NCBI RefSeq assembly: GCF_016595675.1
Contig: NZ_JAENJH010000002.1
Location: forward strand, 1,054,001-1,118,000
Reading direction: 5' to 3'
Source: Prauserella cavernicola
Lineage (GTDB): Bacteria; Actinomycetota; Actinomycetes; Mycobacteriales; Pseudonocardiaceae
Length of the DNA: 64,000 nucleotides
How positions within the stretch are numbered: position 1 is the first letter of the stretch; each line of letters opens with the position of its first letter. Shown here one piece after another: positions 34,191 through 43,374 of this stretch. The notes under the pieces are model-generated. The model was not told the origin of the DNA. It saw only the letters and a list, made by a program, of their open reading frames with translations, and did not search any database. The position numbers were made by a program, and so were the translations under genes.

Positions 34191-34555
34191 GCGAGTCCCC
34201 CGCCCAGGCCCGCGAGTCCCCCGCCCAGGCCCGCGAGTCCCCCGCCCAGGCCCGCGAGTCCCCCGCTCGGGACGGTGAGTTGCGCGTTCGGGTCGGTGAG
34301 TTCCCGGCCCTGGCTTGCGTGTCGTGCGCTCGGGCCTGCGTGTCGTGCGTTCCTGATCGCGAGTCCCGCGTTCACGACGGCGAGTTGCCCGTTCTGAACT
34401 GCGAGTCGTGCACTCGAGAACGCGAGCCCTGCGTTTGGGATGGCGAGTTACGCACGCTGGCCTGCGTGTCGTGTGCTCCCGACGCGTGTGCTGCGTTCGG
34501 GACAGTGAGTTGCTCGCTCCCGTCAGCGAGTTGCCCTTCGGGCGTCCGGGAGTCG
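34191..34555. repeat. Degenerate 21-bp tandem repeat array, left arm
   Basis: About 17 tandem units of 21 bp begin right after the LysR stop. Starts fall at 34191, 34212, 34233, 34254, 34275 and 34296 with exact 21-base spacing. The first three are identical (GCGAGTCCCCCGCCCAGGCC plus C), and later ones drift to a consensus G(C/T)GAGT(C/T)nCnCGnTC(G/A)GGnC; phase slips near 34490. No unit is a unique spacer, so this is not CRISPR. As 21 is a multiple of three, all frames show heptapeptide periodicity, but none has a credible start or product. No known gene is present in 34189-34795. Confidence 0.9.
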
Positions 34556-34640
34556 GCCACCGCGGCCTGACTGCGAAGAACGGCGGCTCCACGCAGCGGC
34601 CGGGTGCCATTCGCTGCGCCGATGTTTCAGACCGGCGGGA

Positions 34641-34745
34641 ATGCGGGACTCACGCGCTGGAGCGCGCAACTCGAGGTCTGGAGTGGGGGACTCGCGTGCC
34701 TGAGTGGGGGACTCGCGCGCCGGAGTGGGGGACTCGCGGGATGGC
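34641..34745. repeat. 21-bp repeat array, right arm in opposite orientation
   Basis: Five units at 34641, 34662, 34683, 34704 and 34725 are exactly 21 bases apart and match the reverse complement of the left-arm consensus (unit GTGGGGGACTCGCGTGCCTG plus A). About 85 bases of non-repeat sequence (34556-34640) separate the arms. A transcript through the region could fold as a long imperfect hairpin. Confidence 0.85.
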
Positions 34746-34756
34746 TGCTCCAACCT

Positions 34757-34774
34757 TGACAGGGGGTGACAGGG
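34757..34774 (+). promoter_or_regulatory. Direct repeat TGACAGGG x2, promoter/operator of the SDR gene
   Basis: TGACAGGG occurs at 34757-34764 and 34767-34774, exactly 10 bases apart, and the first copy forms TTGACA, a good -35 element. The site lies 22 bases before the SDR ATG. The 10-bp phasing suggests a regulator binding one helix face; the WYL protein encoded downstream is a candidate. Confidence 0.45.
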
Positions 34775-34795
34775 TTCGGGGGCAGCGTCGTGGGC

Positions 34796-35713
34796 ATGGG
34801 TAACTCATTGACAGGCAGGGTGGCCGTCGTCGCCGGGGGTACGCGCGGCGCGAGCAGGGCGATCGCGATCGAGCTCGGCAGGCGCGGCGCGTTCGTCTAC
34901 GTGACCGGCAGGTCGTCGGGGCGGCAACGCTCCGAGGTGAACCGGCCGGAGACCATCGAGGGCACGGTCGAGCGGATCACCGAGACGGGCGGCGAGGGAG
35001 CGGCCGTGCGGGTGGACCACCTCGACTCCGCTCAGGTCGCGACGCTGGCGGAGCGGGTCGACCGCGAGCACGGCCGCGTCGACATCCTCGTCGACGGCGT
35101 GTGGGGCGGCGACGACTACATCGGCTGGGGCAAGCCGGTGTGGGAACAGCCATTGGAGCACTCGCTGCGCATGATCCGGCTCGGCATCGACGCGCACATC
35201 ATCACCAGCCACCACCTCCTCCCGCTGATGATCCGCAACCAGGGCGGGCTGCTGGTGGAGCTGACCGACGGCACCGCCGAGTACAACGCCAGGTTCCGCG
35301 TGGGCACCTCGCTCGGCTTCTACATCCCCAAGGCCGCCGCGCACCAGCTCGCGCTCGCGCAGGCTCACGAGCTGCGCGAGTACGGCTGCACGGCGGTCGC
35401 GATGACACCGGGCTGGTTGCGTTCGGAGGCCATGCTCGAGCACTACGGCGTCACCGAGCAGCACTGGCGCGACGCGCTGGTCAAGGAGCCGCACTTCTGC
35501 ATCTCGGAGTCGCCGGTGTTCGTGGGCCGCGCGGTCGCCGAGCTCGCCGCGGACCCCGAGCGGCAGCGCTTCACCGGGCAGACGCTCAACAGTGGGCAGC
35601 TCGCCGCGATCTACGAGTTCGACGACGTGGACGGGAGCAGGCCGGACGCGTGGCGCTACGTCGACGAGGTGCAGGAGGCCGGCAAGCCCGCGGACGCCAC
35701 CGGCTACCGGTGA
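34796..35713 (+). CDS. Short-chain dehydrogenase/reductase
   Basis: 305 residues. NAD(P)-binding Rossmann fold with VAVVAGGTRGASRAIAIELG (about 9-28, TGxxxGxG variant GGTRGAS), an arginine after the second strand (YVTGRSSGRQRS) that favours NADP(H), VDILVDGVWGG in place of NNAG, and the catalytic region LVELTDG with YIPKAAAHQLAL (YxxxK). The NNAG motif is altered, but active-site Tyr and Lys are present. The substrate is unknown. ATG 34796 is chosen over GTG 34790. It ends 10 bases inside the convergent WYL regulator gene. Confidence 0.88.
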   Translation: MGNSLTGRVAVVAGGTRGASRAIAIELGRRGAFVYVTGRSSGRQRSEVNRPETIEGTVERITETGGEGAAVRVDHLDSAQVATLAERVDREHGRVDILVDGVWGGDDYIGWGKPVWEQPLEHSLRMIRLGIDAHIITSHHLLPLMIRNQGGLLVELTDGTAEYNARFRVGTSLGFYIPKAAAHQLALAQAHELREYGCTAVAMTPGWLRSEAMLEHYGVTEQHWRDALVKEPHFCISESPVFVGRAVAELAADPERQRFTGQTLNSGQLAAIYEFDDVDGSRPDAWRYVDEVQEAGKPADATGYR

Positions 35714-36669
35714 CGGTCGGCCATCCGCTGTGCCGCGTCGGCGAAGGCCGCGCGCACAGCGGGTGGCTCCAGCACCTCGACGCCCGCGCCGAGCCCGAGC
35801 AGCTGGCCCGCGGCGATGTGGCCCTCCTCGAGGTCGAGCTCCACCTCGGTCCAGCCGTCCGCGTCGGGAGGCTCCGCCGCCTCCAGCGCGGCGATCGCCA
35901 GGTCGGCGTCGACGAACCTCGGCAACCCCCGTCGCCCGCCCTCGCTCAACCGCACCCGCACGCGCTGGCGCCGCAGTGAGCGTTCGAACTGGGCCGACGA
36001 GCGTTGCCACCAGCTCGCCAGGTCGAAGTCGGGGGGTCGTTCGAAGGTCTGCTCGAGCGGCTCCGACCCGGCGATCCGGCTGACGCGGTAGGTGCGCAGC
36101 GAGTCGTCGGCCCGCGCGACGAGGTACCAGACGCCGGCCTTGAGCACGAGTCCGAGCGGGTCGAGCACGCGCTCGACGGTGCCGTCGCCGCGCCGGTAGG
36201 TGATCTTCGTCCTGCGCTGTTCCCACACCGACCGCGCGACATCGGCCAGGTGCTCGGCCTCGTCCTCCTCGCGAAACCAGCCGGGTGCGTCCAGGTGGAA
36301 CCGTTGCGCGACGTGCTGTGCCTGTTCCCGCAGCGGTGCGGGCAGTGTCGCCGAGACCTTCGCGTGTGCCGCGGACACGGCGGTGCCGAGGCCCAGTTCG
36401 GCGAGTGCTCTCGGCACGCCCATCGCGAAGATGGCGACGGCCTCGCGGGAGGTGAGCCCGTCGAGCCGGGTGCGCCAGCCCTCGACGAGCCGGACTCCGC
36501 CGTAGCGGCCGGGTTCGGTCCACAGCGGTACGCCGGACGCCTGCAGCGTGGCGATGTCGCGATGCATGGTCCGCTCGGAGACGCCGAGCGCTTCGGCCAG
36601 TTCGGGAACGGTCGCGCTACGCCTGCTCTGCAGGGTGAACAGCAGTGCCACCAGACGTTCCGCGCGCAT
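35704..36669 (-). CDS. YafY-type HTH/WYL-domain transcriptional regulator
   Basis: 321 residues from ATG 36669. A DeoR-like winged helix at the N-terminus (LVALLFTLQSRRSATVPELA, VSERTMHRDIATLQASGVPL) and a WYL domain (about 140-210: RRTKITYRRGDGTVERVLDP, GLVLKAGVWYLVARADDSL), followed by the WCX tail. WYL proteins respond to nucleic-acid or small-ligand signals; many control a neighbouring oxidoreductase. It converges on the SDR gene and overlaps the DedA gene by 53 bases at its start, so the DedA and WYL genes are one transcript. Confidence 0.9.
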   Translation of the reverse strand: MRAERLVALLFTLQSRRSATVPELAEALGVSERTMHRDIATLQASGVPLWTEPGRYGGVRLVEGWRTRLDGLTSREAVAIFAMGVPRALAELGLGTAVSAAHAKVSATLPAPLREQAQHVAQRFHLDAPGWFREEDEAEHLADVARSVWEQRRTKITYRRGDGTVERVLDPLGLVLKAGVWYLVARADDSLRTYRVSRIAGSEPLEQTFERPPDFDLASWWQRSSAQFERSLRRQRVRVRLSEGGRRGLPRFVDADLAIAALEAAEPPDADGWTEVELDLEEGHIAAGQLLGLGAGVEVLEPPAVRAAFADAAQRMADRHR

Positions 36670-37225
36670 GCTCCAGATCATGCCCGCTCCGGCGCCGCCA
36701 CACAGAGGCGACCGTCACCGCGAGCACCACCGCGACGCCGAGCGAGAGCAACAGGCCCAGTGCCGACTCCTCCACCACGGCACCGCCGAGGTAGCCGAGG
36801 AGCACGGCGTAGGTGGACCAGAGCGTCACGCCGATGACCGAGGCGACGACGAAGACCGAGCGCGGCCAGCGCAGCGAGCCCGCGAGCAGGGAACCCGCCG
36901 TGCCGCCCGCGGGCAGCCAGCGGGCGATCACCAGCACCGCGACGGGACGACGGTCGAGGTGCCGGGAGAGCCAGCGCACGGTGGCGTCGCCCGCGCGCCG
37001 CCTGCGGACGCGGTCGAGCGCGAGCGGGCCGCCCCTCCTGCCCACGACGTAGAGCAGGTAGTCGCAGAGCAGGCAGCCCGCGGACGCGACGAGGATGATC
37101 GGCGCGACCGGCCCGTCCGTCGTCGCGGCGACCACGCCCATGCCGACGAGCGTCACCTCCGTCGGGGCCAGCGGAACCGCCGCGATGAGAAACAGCGCGA
37201 GCAGTGACAGCGTCGAGACGTCCAC
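36617..37225 (-). CDS. DedA-family membrane protein
   Basis: A 202-residue integral membrane protein with the SNARE-associated (VTT/DedA) pattern: PLAPTEVTLVGMGVVAA, GCLLCDYLLYVVGRRGG (about 50-66) and VLVIARWLPAGGTAGSLLAG, the conserved FxRxxPxxR-like segment. DedA proteins help flip lipid carriers such as undecaprenyl phosphate or phospholipids and support membrane energetics. The C-terminal 20 residues overlap the WYL gene start. The function in this organism is inferred from the family. Confidence 0.85.
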   Translation of the reverse strand: MDVSTLSLLALFLIAAVPLAPTEVTLVGMGVVAATTDGPVAPIILVASAGCLLCDYLLYVVGRRGGPLALDRVRRRRAGDATVRWLSRHLDRRPVAVLVIARWLPAGGTAGSLLAGSLRWPRSVFVVASVIGVTLWSTYAVLLGYLGGAVVEESALGLLLSLGVAVVLAVTVASVWRRRSGHDLEHARGTSGGTAVHPAEQA

Positions 37226-37323
37226 ACCACCCTCAACGCTTCGCCGGCTGAGAACTCCTCAGGTCCGTCCACACCGGAAATCCACTGTGGACGGGGACCC
37301 GGCGGCCCGGGTCCCCGCACCGG

Positions 37324-39189
<1,866 letters not shown>

Positions 39190-39205
<16 letters not shown>

Positions 39206-39231
39206 CAGCGAAGCAGGAGTGCACGTGCCAC
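39190..39231 (-). CDS. leuA leader peptide with three consecutive Leu codons
   Basis: A 13-residue frame MARALLLRCRDGA begins at GTG 39231, with the SD-like AAGGTGG five bases upstream, and ends at TGA 39190, 81 bases before leuA. Its Leu codons CTC-CTG-CTT are consecutive, and its last codons form one arm of the competing hairpin. An in-frame GTG at 39240 could give a 16-residue version. The layout is a standard amino-acid-biosynthesis attenuator; leuA leaders with leucine runs have been predicted in other actinobacteria. Confidence 0.75.
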
Positions 39232-39361
39232 GTCAGCCACCTTAACCACGACGCGATCGACTTGAAAAGCCGGGGCCGAGGCCGAACCGTTATCTTTCGG
39301 GCTCCTTCCGGGAGTTACTCGCGCGTAGCAATTCGTGGATCGGCGTGGGAAACTGCGGGGC

Positions 39362-39805
39362 ATGGCTGAGCGCGCCGAGAGCAACGAACAGGGCAGGGAC
39401 GCAGGCGAGCCCACCGAGGCGCTGCCGCCCGGCCCCGCGGTGTCGACCTACCGCAACGCCGCGGAGGAGCCCGAGTCCGCGCCGAAGCGCACGACGGACT
39501 GGCGGCTGGTCCGCGACCGCGTCGTGGGGCTGCTGGCCGGCATCGTCCGCTGGATCGGCCTGCTGTTCGCGCTGGTGCTCGTGTTGCACGTGATCTTCGT
39601 GATCGGCGAGGCGAACGCCGGCAACGGCATAGTGTCGTGGGTGTCGGACTGGTCCGAGAGTCTCTCCCTGGGCTTCAAGGACCTGTTCCAGCCGGAGGAT
39701 CCCAAGCTCTCCGTGCTGGTCAACTACGGCATCGCCGCGGTTTTCTGGCTCGTGGTGTCCTCGATCGTCGCGCGCGTGATCCGCCGCGTCGGCGGCTCCG
39801 CCTGA
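39362..39805 (+). CDS. Predicted membrane protein, unknown function
   Basis: 147 residues from ATG 39362. A disordered acidic N-terminus (1-50), a first membrane helix at about 57-85 (VVGLLAGIVRWIGLLFALVL), an extracellular or cytoplasmic loop containing NGIVSWVSDWSESLSLGFKD, and a second helix at about 118-140 (YGIAAVFWLVVSSIVARVI). No named domain is recognised. It lies between leuA (divergent) and the YbaB/EspC-like gene set on the same strand, 88 bases away, so it may belong to either context. Confidence 0.75.
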   Translation: MAERAESNEQGRDAGEPTEALPPGPAVSTYRNAAEEPESAPKRTTDWRLVRDRVVGLLAGIVRWIGLLFALVLVLHVIFVIGEANAGNGIVSWVSDWSESLSLGFKDLFQPEDPKLSVLVNYGIAAVFWLVVSSIVARVIRRVGGSA

Positions 39806-39893
39806 GCGAGCGGCTGATCCACTCCCGCGCGAGCTGTCATAATCGGGTGACGCAAATGTCCGAATGATCTTCGCGTAATGCACGGGAGTAACC

Positions 39894-40445
39894 ATGTCCG
39901 CCCACATGGACCAGCTGATCGCCCAGTTCGAGAGCTTCCGAGGCAAGATCCGGCAGGCCGAGGCCAACTTCGCCGGCGTAGCCGACATGCAGGAGCAGAT
40001 CGCGGAGATCGAGAGCAGCGCGACCTCTCCCGACGGCAACGTCAGGGTCGTCGCCGGCGCCGGTGGAGCCGTCACCGATCTCAAGCTGGGGGCGGCCGCG
40101 CTGCGGATGGACGCCGACCAGCTCGCCAGGACGATCATGAACACCATGCGTCAGGCGGTCGCGGGAGCGGTGCAGCGGCAGGCCGGGATCGTGGACGATG
40201 CGTTCGGCGACTCGCTCGGCGTCAACACCTCGGAGCAGGTTCGCCAGGCGCAGGCCGAGGCGTTCGGAACCGCCGAGGCGGAGCCTGCGTCGCAGGAGCA
40301 GCAGCAACCGCAGCAGCCGCAGCAGTCGTCTCAGCCACAGCAGTCACAACCGCAGCAGCAGGCGGCGCCGCCGAGGCGCAGGCCCACCCGCTCGGACGAC
40401 GACAACGACGACTACTTCGACCAGGGCTCCATCATGCGCCGCTGA
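39894..40445 (+). CDS. YbaB/EbfC-like protein of a type VII-secretion-associated set
   Basis: 183 residues. The N-terminal half (1-110) matches YbaB-type small proteins that accompany ESX genes: MDQLIAQFESFRGKIRQAEA, then SPDGNVRVVAGAGGAVTDL and ADQLARTIMNTMRQAVAGAV. The C-terminal 70 residues are a Gln/Pro-rich low-complexity tail ending in an acidic patch DDDNDDYFDQGS. A CATAAT box at 39838-39843 may be its -10. It begins the set that runs to 42617. It may chaperone or regulate secreted partners rather than bind DNA. Confidence 0.8.
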   Translation: MSAHMDQLIAQFESFRGKIRQAEANFAGVADMQEQIAEIESSATSPDGNVRVVAGAGGAVTDLKLGAAALRMDADQLARTIMNTMRQAVAGAVQRQAGIVDDAFGDSLGVNTSEQVRQAQAEAFGTAEAEPASQEQQQPQQPQQSSQPQQSQPQQQAAPPRRRPTRSDDDNDDYFDQGSIMRR

Positions 40446-40468
40446 CCGATCCCGACCGAGGGGGCTCG

Positions 40469-40807
40469 ATGCCCGAGGGCATTCAGACCAACATCGAGGC
40501 GATCTCCGCCTACGCCCGGCAACTTCCGCACTACGAGGGCGAAGCCGACAAGTTCGGCGGCCTCATCGACGCCGCCGACGTCACCAACGAGGCGTGGGGC
40601 GTCGTCGGGATCTTCGCCAAGCAGGGCTACACCGACCGGCTCGAGGAGCTGCGTTCGCTGCTGGACGACATGAAGGACGGCGTGGACGGCTTCATCACCA
40701 AACTGAACAAGGCCGCCGAGATGTACCAGGGCGCGGAGGACGCGGGGTCGATCACGTTCGGCCAGCACCAGGCGCAGATCGACGCGGCGGGAGGCCAGGG
40801 ATCGTGA
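40469..40807 (+). CDS. EspC/WXG100-like small protein
   Basis: 112 residues from ATG 40469. It is helical throughout, with NEAWGVVG at about 37-44 in the position of a WxG turn and a C-terminal helix with YQGAEDAGSITF, resembling ESX-1-associated EspC-family proteins that heterodimerise and are secreted through type VII systems. It overlaps the next gene in a GTGA arrangement. No EccC, EccB, EccD or mycosin gene is in this part of the window, so the export machine would be encoded elsewhere. Confidence 0.75.
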   Translation: MPEGIQTNIEAISAYARQLPHYEGEADKFGGLIDAADVTNEAWGVVGIFAKQGYTDRLEELRSLLDDMKDGVDGFITKLNKAAEMYQGAEDAGSITFGQHQAQIDAAGGQGS

Positions 40808-41940
40808 CCGAGCGAGAGAGCATCGCCGACGCGCTCGACGTCCAGGCGTACGACGAGAGCATGGGCGCGAACGTCGACCGCGCGATGGGCCACGTGCCGG
40901 TGGTCGGCACCGTCTACGAGTCCGGCAAGTCGGTCGCCGCGCACGCGCAGCAGGCCGCGCAGGCGGACAACCCGCAGGAGCTGGCCTCCGCGGGTGCCGC
41001 ACTGGTCGGCGACGGAGCGGCCTTCGTCGGTTCCGCCGCGGGCGACATCGTCACCTTCGCCATGGACCCGATCGGCTGGCTGGTCGGCAACGGGCTCAAC
41101 ATGCTGCTGGAGCTTGTCCAGCCGCTGCAGGACGCGTTGCACCAGGTCACCGGCGACGGTCCTGCCATCGGGCACGCCTCCGACAACTTCGTCACGATCG
41201 CGCAGGGCTTCGTCGCGCTCGCCGACGACTTCGAGCAGGCGGGCGACACCGCGCTGGCCGAGTGGGTCGACGAGGCGGGCAATGCGGCGAAGGAAGCGCT
41301 CGGCGAGTTCTCCTCCGGCATCCGCGGTGTCGGCTCCGCGGCCGGTTCGGTGGCCGAGGTCCTGCAGATGTGGTCGATGGTCATGCAGGTCATCGAAGAG
41401 GTGATCAAGGCGATCATCACCGAGCTGGTGTCCTGGCTGATCACCATCTGGCTGCCAGCGCTGGCCGCGTCGGTCATCAGCTTCGGCGGCTCGGTCGCCG
41501 CCGCCATGACCGCGTCCATCGCCAAGGCCGCGAGCGTGCTGACGAAGGTCACCGGATACCTCGGCAAGTTCGGCAAGCTGCTCGACACGTTCATCGAGTT
41601 CCTGGCGAAGTACTCGACCAAGGTCATGGAGATGACCAGGAAGTTCCGCCTCGGCCGCTTCGCCGGTGAGTCGAGGTTCGGACTCGATGTCCTCCAGGAC
41701 ACCGCCGGAGTCGCGTTCACGCCGGGTAACCGGGCGCTGTCCACGATGTTCGGCACCTCGGTGGGGGCGATGCCACTCGTCGCCGGTGCCGGGGCCAAGG
41801 CAGGCTCCGCCGCGGCGACGACCGCCTACGGTGAGGCCAGCGAAGACGTCAGTCTCGGAGGGGACGAGCCGTGGTTCAACAAGAGCGAGATCGGCGGGGA
41901 CCAGAGCCCGGAGGAGACCCGCAGGAACCTCGACATCTGA
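40804..41940 (+). CDS. Large helical WXG-like protein, possible type VII substrate
   Basis: 378 residues from GTG 40804. The N-terminal 110 residues (ESMGANVDRAMGHVPVVGTV, FAMDPIGWLVGNGLNMLLEL) and a middle hydrophobic helical stretch (about 190-250: MWSMVMQVIEEVIKAIITEL, VISFGGSVAAAMTASIAKAA) look like the PPE/LXG-type helical bundles that enter the type VII apparatus or membranes. The C-terminus (about 310-378) is Gly/Ala- then Asp/Glu-rich. No toxin motif is recognised. It is translationally coupled to the EspC-like gene. Confidence 0.7.
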   Translation: MTERESIADALDVQAYDESMGANVDRAMGHVPVVGTVYESGKSVAAHAQQAAQADNPQELASAGAALVGDGAAFVGSAAGDIVTFAMDPIGWLVGNGLNMLLELVQPLQDALHQVTGDGPAIGHASDNFVTIAQGFVALADDFEQAGDTALAEWVDEAGNAAKEALGEFSSGIRGVGSAAGSVAEVLQMWSMVMQVIEEVIKAIITELVSWLITIWLPALAASVISFGGSVAAAMTASIAKAASVLTKVTGYLGKFGKLLDTFIEFLAKYSTKVMEMTRKFRLGRFAGESRFGLDVLQDTAGVAFTPGNRALSTMFGTSVGAMPLVAGAGAKAGSAAATTAYGEASEDVSLGGDEPWFNKSEIGGDQSPEETRRNLDI

Positions 41941-42617
41941 TCGAGCAGGCGCCCACCGAAGTCAGGCGCCGGGCCGCGGAGAAGATCTTCGCCCACGAGG
42001 AGAAGCTCCAGGAGAAGCGGGACAAGACCACGGTCCGGCCCGGTTTCCGGGAGCGGGTCGAGGAGTTCATGCGCGGCCAGTGGCGCGAGCCGGTCGTCGT
42101 GCTGCGCCTGAGCGACAACGGGCTCGCCTTCGAGGTGCCCGGCAGGCGCGAGGACGGCACGGTCAAGGGCAAGCGGCTCGTCCGACGCTTCTTCTGGAAC
42201 ATCATCCGTGGAGTCGGCGTCGCGGTGTCCTACGTCCTCTACCTGATGCACAACTCGGCGGCCGGCAAGGGCTCGACGAAGCGTGTGGTGCACGTCAAGG
42301 GCCCCGAGAACGCGATGGTGCTCGACCTGACCGACCGGCTCAGGGCCGCCAAGGCGCCGTGGCTCGTGTGCTCGCCCTCGGCGCTGGCGATCGTCGACAC
42401 GGGCACGACGATCCTCGAACCCGCCAACGCGCCCGAACCCCAGGTCGTCTGGCAGGCCAGGGATCCGCAGGCGCCGAAGGTGGACCTCCGCAAGCGCACC
42501 GTCACCTGGCCGGACGGCTCGACCTTCGAGTTCCTGCTGTACGGCAACACCGAGAGCAGGCATCTGAGGACGTTCTTCGGCCCCGAGGGCACGATCAACT
42601 GGACCGGCTCCGCCTAG
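41871..42617 (+). CDS. Unknown protein following the EspC-like set
   Basis: 248 residues if GTG 41871 is the start, overlapping the previous gene by 70 bases; other GTG or ATG starts before the globular part are lacking, so initiation at or near the preceding stop (CTG 41937) is possible. After a charged helix (RRRAAEKIFAHEEKLQEKRD) there is a beta-rich region FMRGQWREPVVVLRLSDNGL, an amphipathic segment NIIRGVGVAVSYVLYLM, and a second beta-rich half ending GNTESRHLRTFFGPEGTINW. No domain is recognised. It may be an immunity or adaptor partner of the helical protein; that is speculation. Confidence 0.65.
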   Translation: MVQQERDRRGPEPGGDPQEPRHLIEQAPTEVRRRAAEKIFAHEEKLQEKRDKTTVRPGFRERVEEFMRGQWREPVVVLRLSDNGLAFEVPGRREDGTVKGKRLVRRFFWNIIRGVGVAVSYVLYLMHNSAAGKGSTKRVVHVKGPENAMVLDLTDRLRAAKAPWLVCSPSALAIVDTGTTILEPANAPEPQVVWQARDPQAPKVDLRKRTVTWPDGSTFEFLLYGNTESRHLRTFFGPEGTINWTGSA

Positions 42618-43204
42618 AACGCGGGCGTGCCCCAGTCGCTCAACGCGAACTCGTCGAGTGCGACGCGTTCGCGCGGGGCGGTCTCCCTGTCTATCGAGCG
42701 CTCGTCGCCGAGGACCTCGGGGTCGCCGAGCTGGCCGACCGCGACGGCGACGAGCGGGCGCACCTCGGAGGGAAGTCCGAACTCGCGGCTCACGGCCTCG
42801 GCGTCGAAGCCGGCCATCTGGTGCGCGACGAGTCCCTCGGCGACGGCCTGCAGCACGAGGTTCTCCGCGGCGAGTCCGGCGCCGTACTCGGCGTAGGGCA
42901 TGTCGCCCTTCTCGTTGTGAGTGAGGGCCAGCACCACGAGCAGCGCACCGGCACGGTGTGCCCACGACTGGTTGCGCGTCGTGAGCGTGCCGAGGATGCG
43001 GTCGAAGCCGGGATCGCCGCGCCTGCCCACGAGAAAGCGCGTGGGCTGCGTGTTGCCGAACGACGGTGCCCACCGCGCCGCCTCGAGCAGAGCCCGCAGC
43101 TGGTCCCGTGTGACATCCGCCATGTCGTCCAGCGCCCTGGGGCTCCAGCGGGTCGCGATCAGGTCGTGTACCGGCACACTCGTCTCGGCTTCCTTGTCAC
43201 TCAT
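42614..43204 (-). CDS. Nitroreductase-family FMN oxidoreductase
   Basis: 196 residues with the FMN-binding start [20 protein letters not shown] (about 19-38), [20 protein letters not shown] and the C-terminal [24 protein letters not shown] signatures of the NfsA/NfsB-like fold. It would reduce nitro or quinone compounds with NAD(P)H; natural substrate unknown. It converges with and overlaps the preceding gene by four bases. It is divergent from lysC with about 170 bases between. Confidence 0.87.
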   Translation of the reverse strand: MSDKEAETSVPVHDLIATRWSPRALDDMADVTRDQLRALLEAARWAPSFGNTQPTRFLVGRRGDPGFDRILGTLTTRNQSWAHRAGALLVVLALTHNEKGDMPYAEYGAGLAAENLVLQAVAEGLVAHQMAGFDAEAVSREFGLPSEVRPLVAVAVGQLGDPEVLGDERSIDRETAPRERVALDEFALSDWGTPAF

Positions 43205-43374
43205 CGGCTCACTGTAAGTCAGCGCTGCGGCACTGGCCGCTCCCGGCGAGTGGTCGGGGCCACAAAGCGAGATGTCCAGGGTGGTTGCCCCCGGTAGGCT
43301 GTCTCGAAGGTATGGAGCGGGCCCTTCGCAACAGAACCGTGAGGTGTGCTCGCTCCGGCGAGGAGGTTCGGCAA

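Noticed and set aside
34191..34745. Possible CRISPR array
   Set aside because: The units are contiguous 21-bp degenerate tandem repeats without unique spacers, and no cas gene is present.
34185..34803. Open frames on both strands across the repeat array (Arg/Glu/Thr heptad proteins)
   Set aside because: They follow only from a 21-bp period in DNA; no SD, no family likeness and equal openness in several frames.
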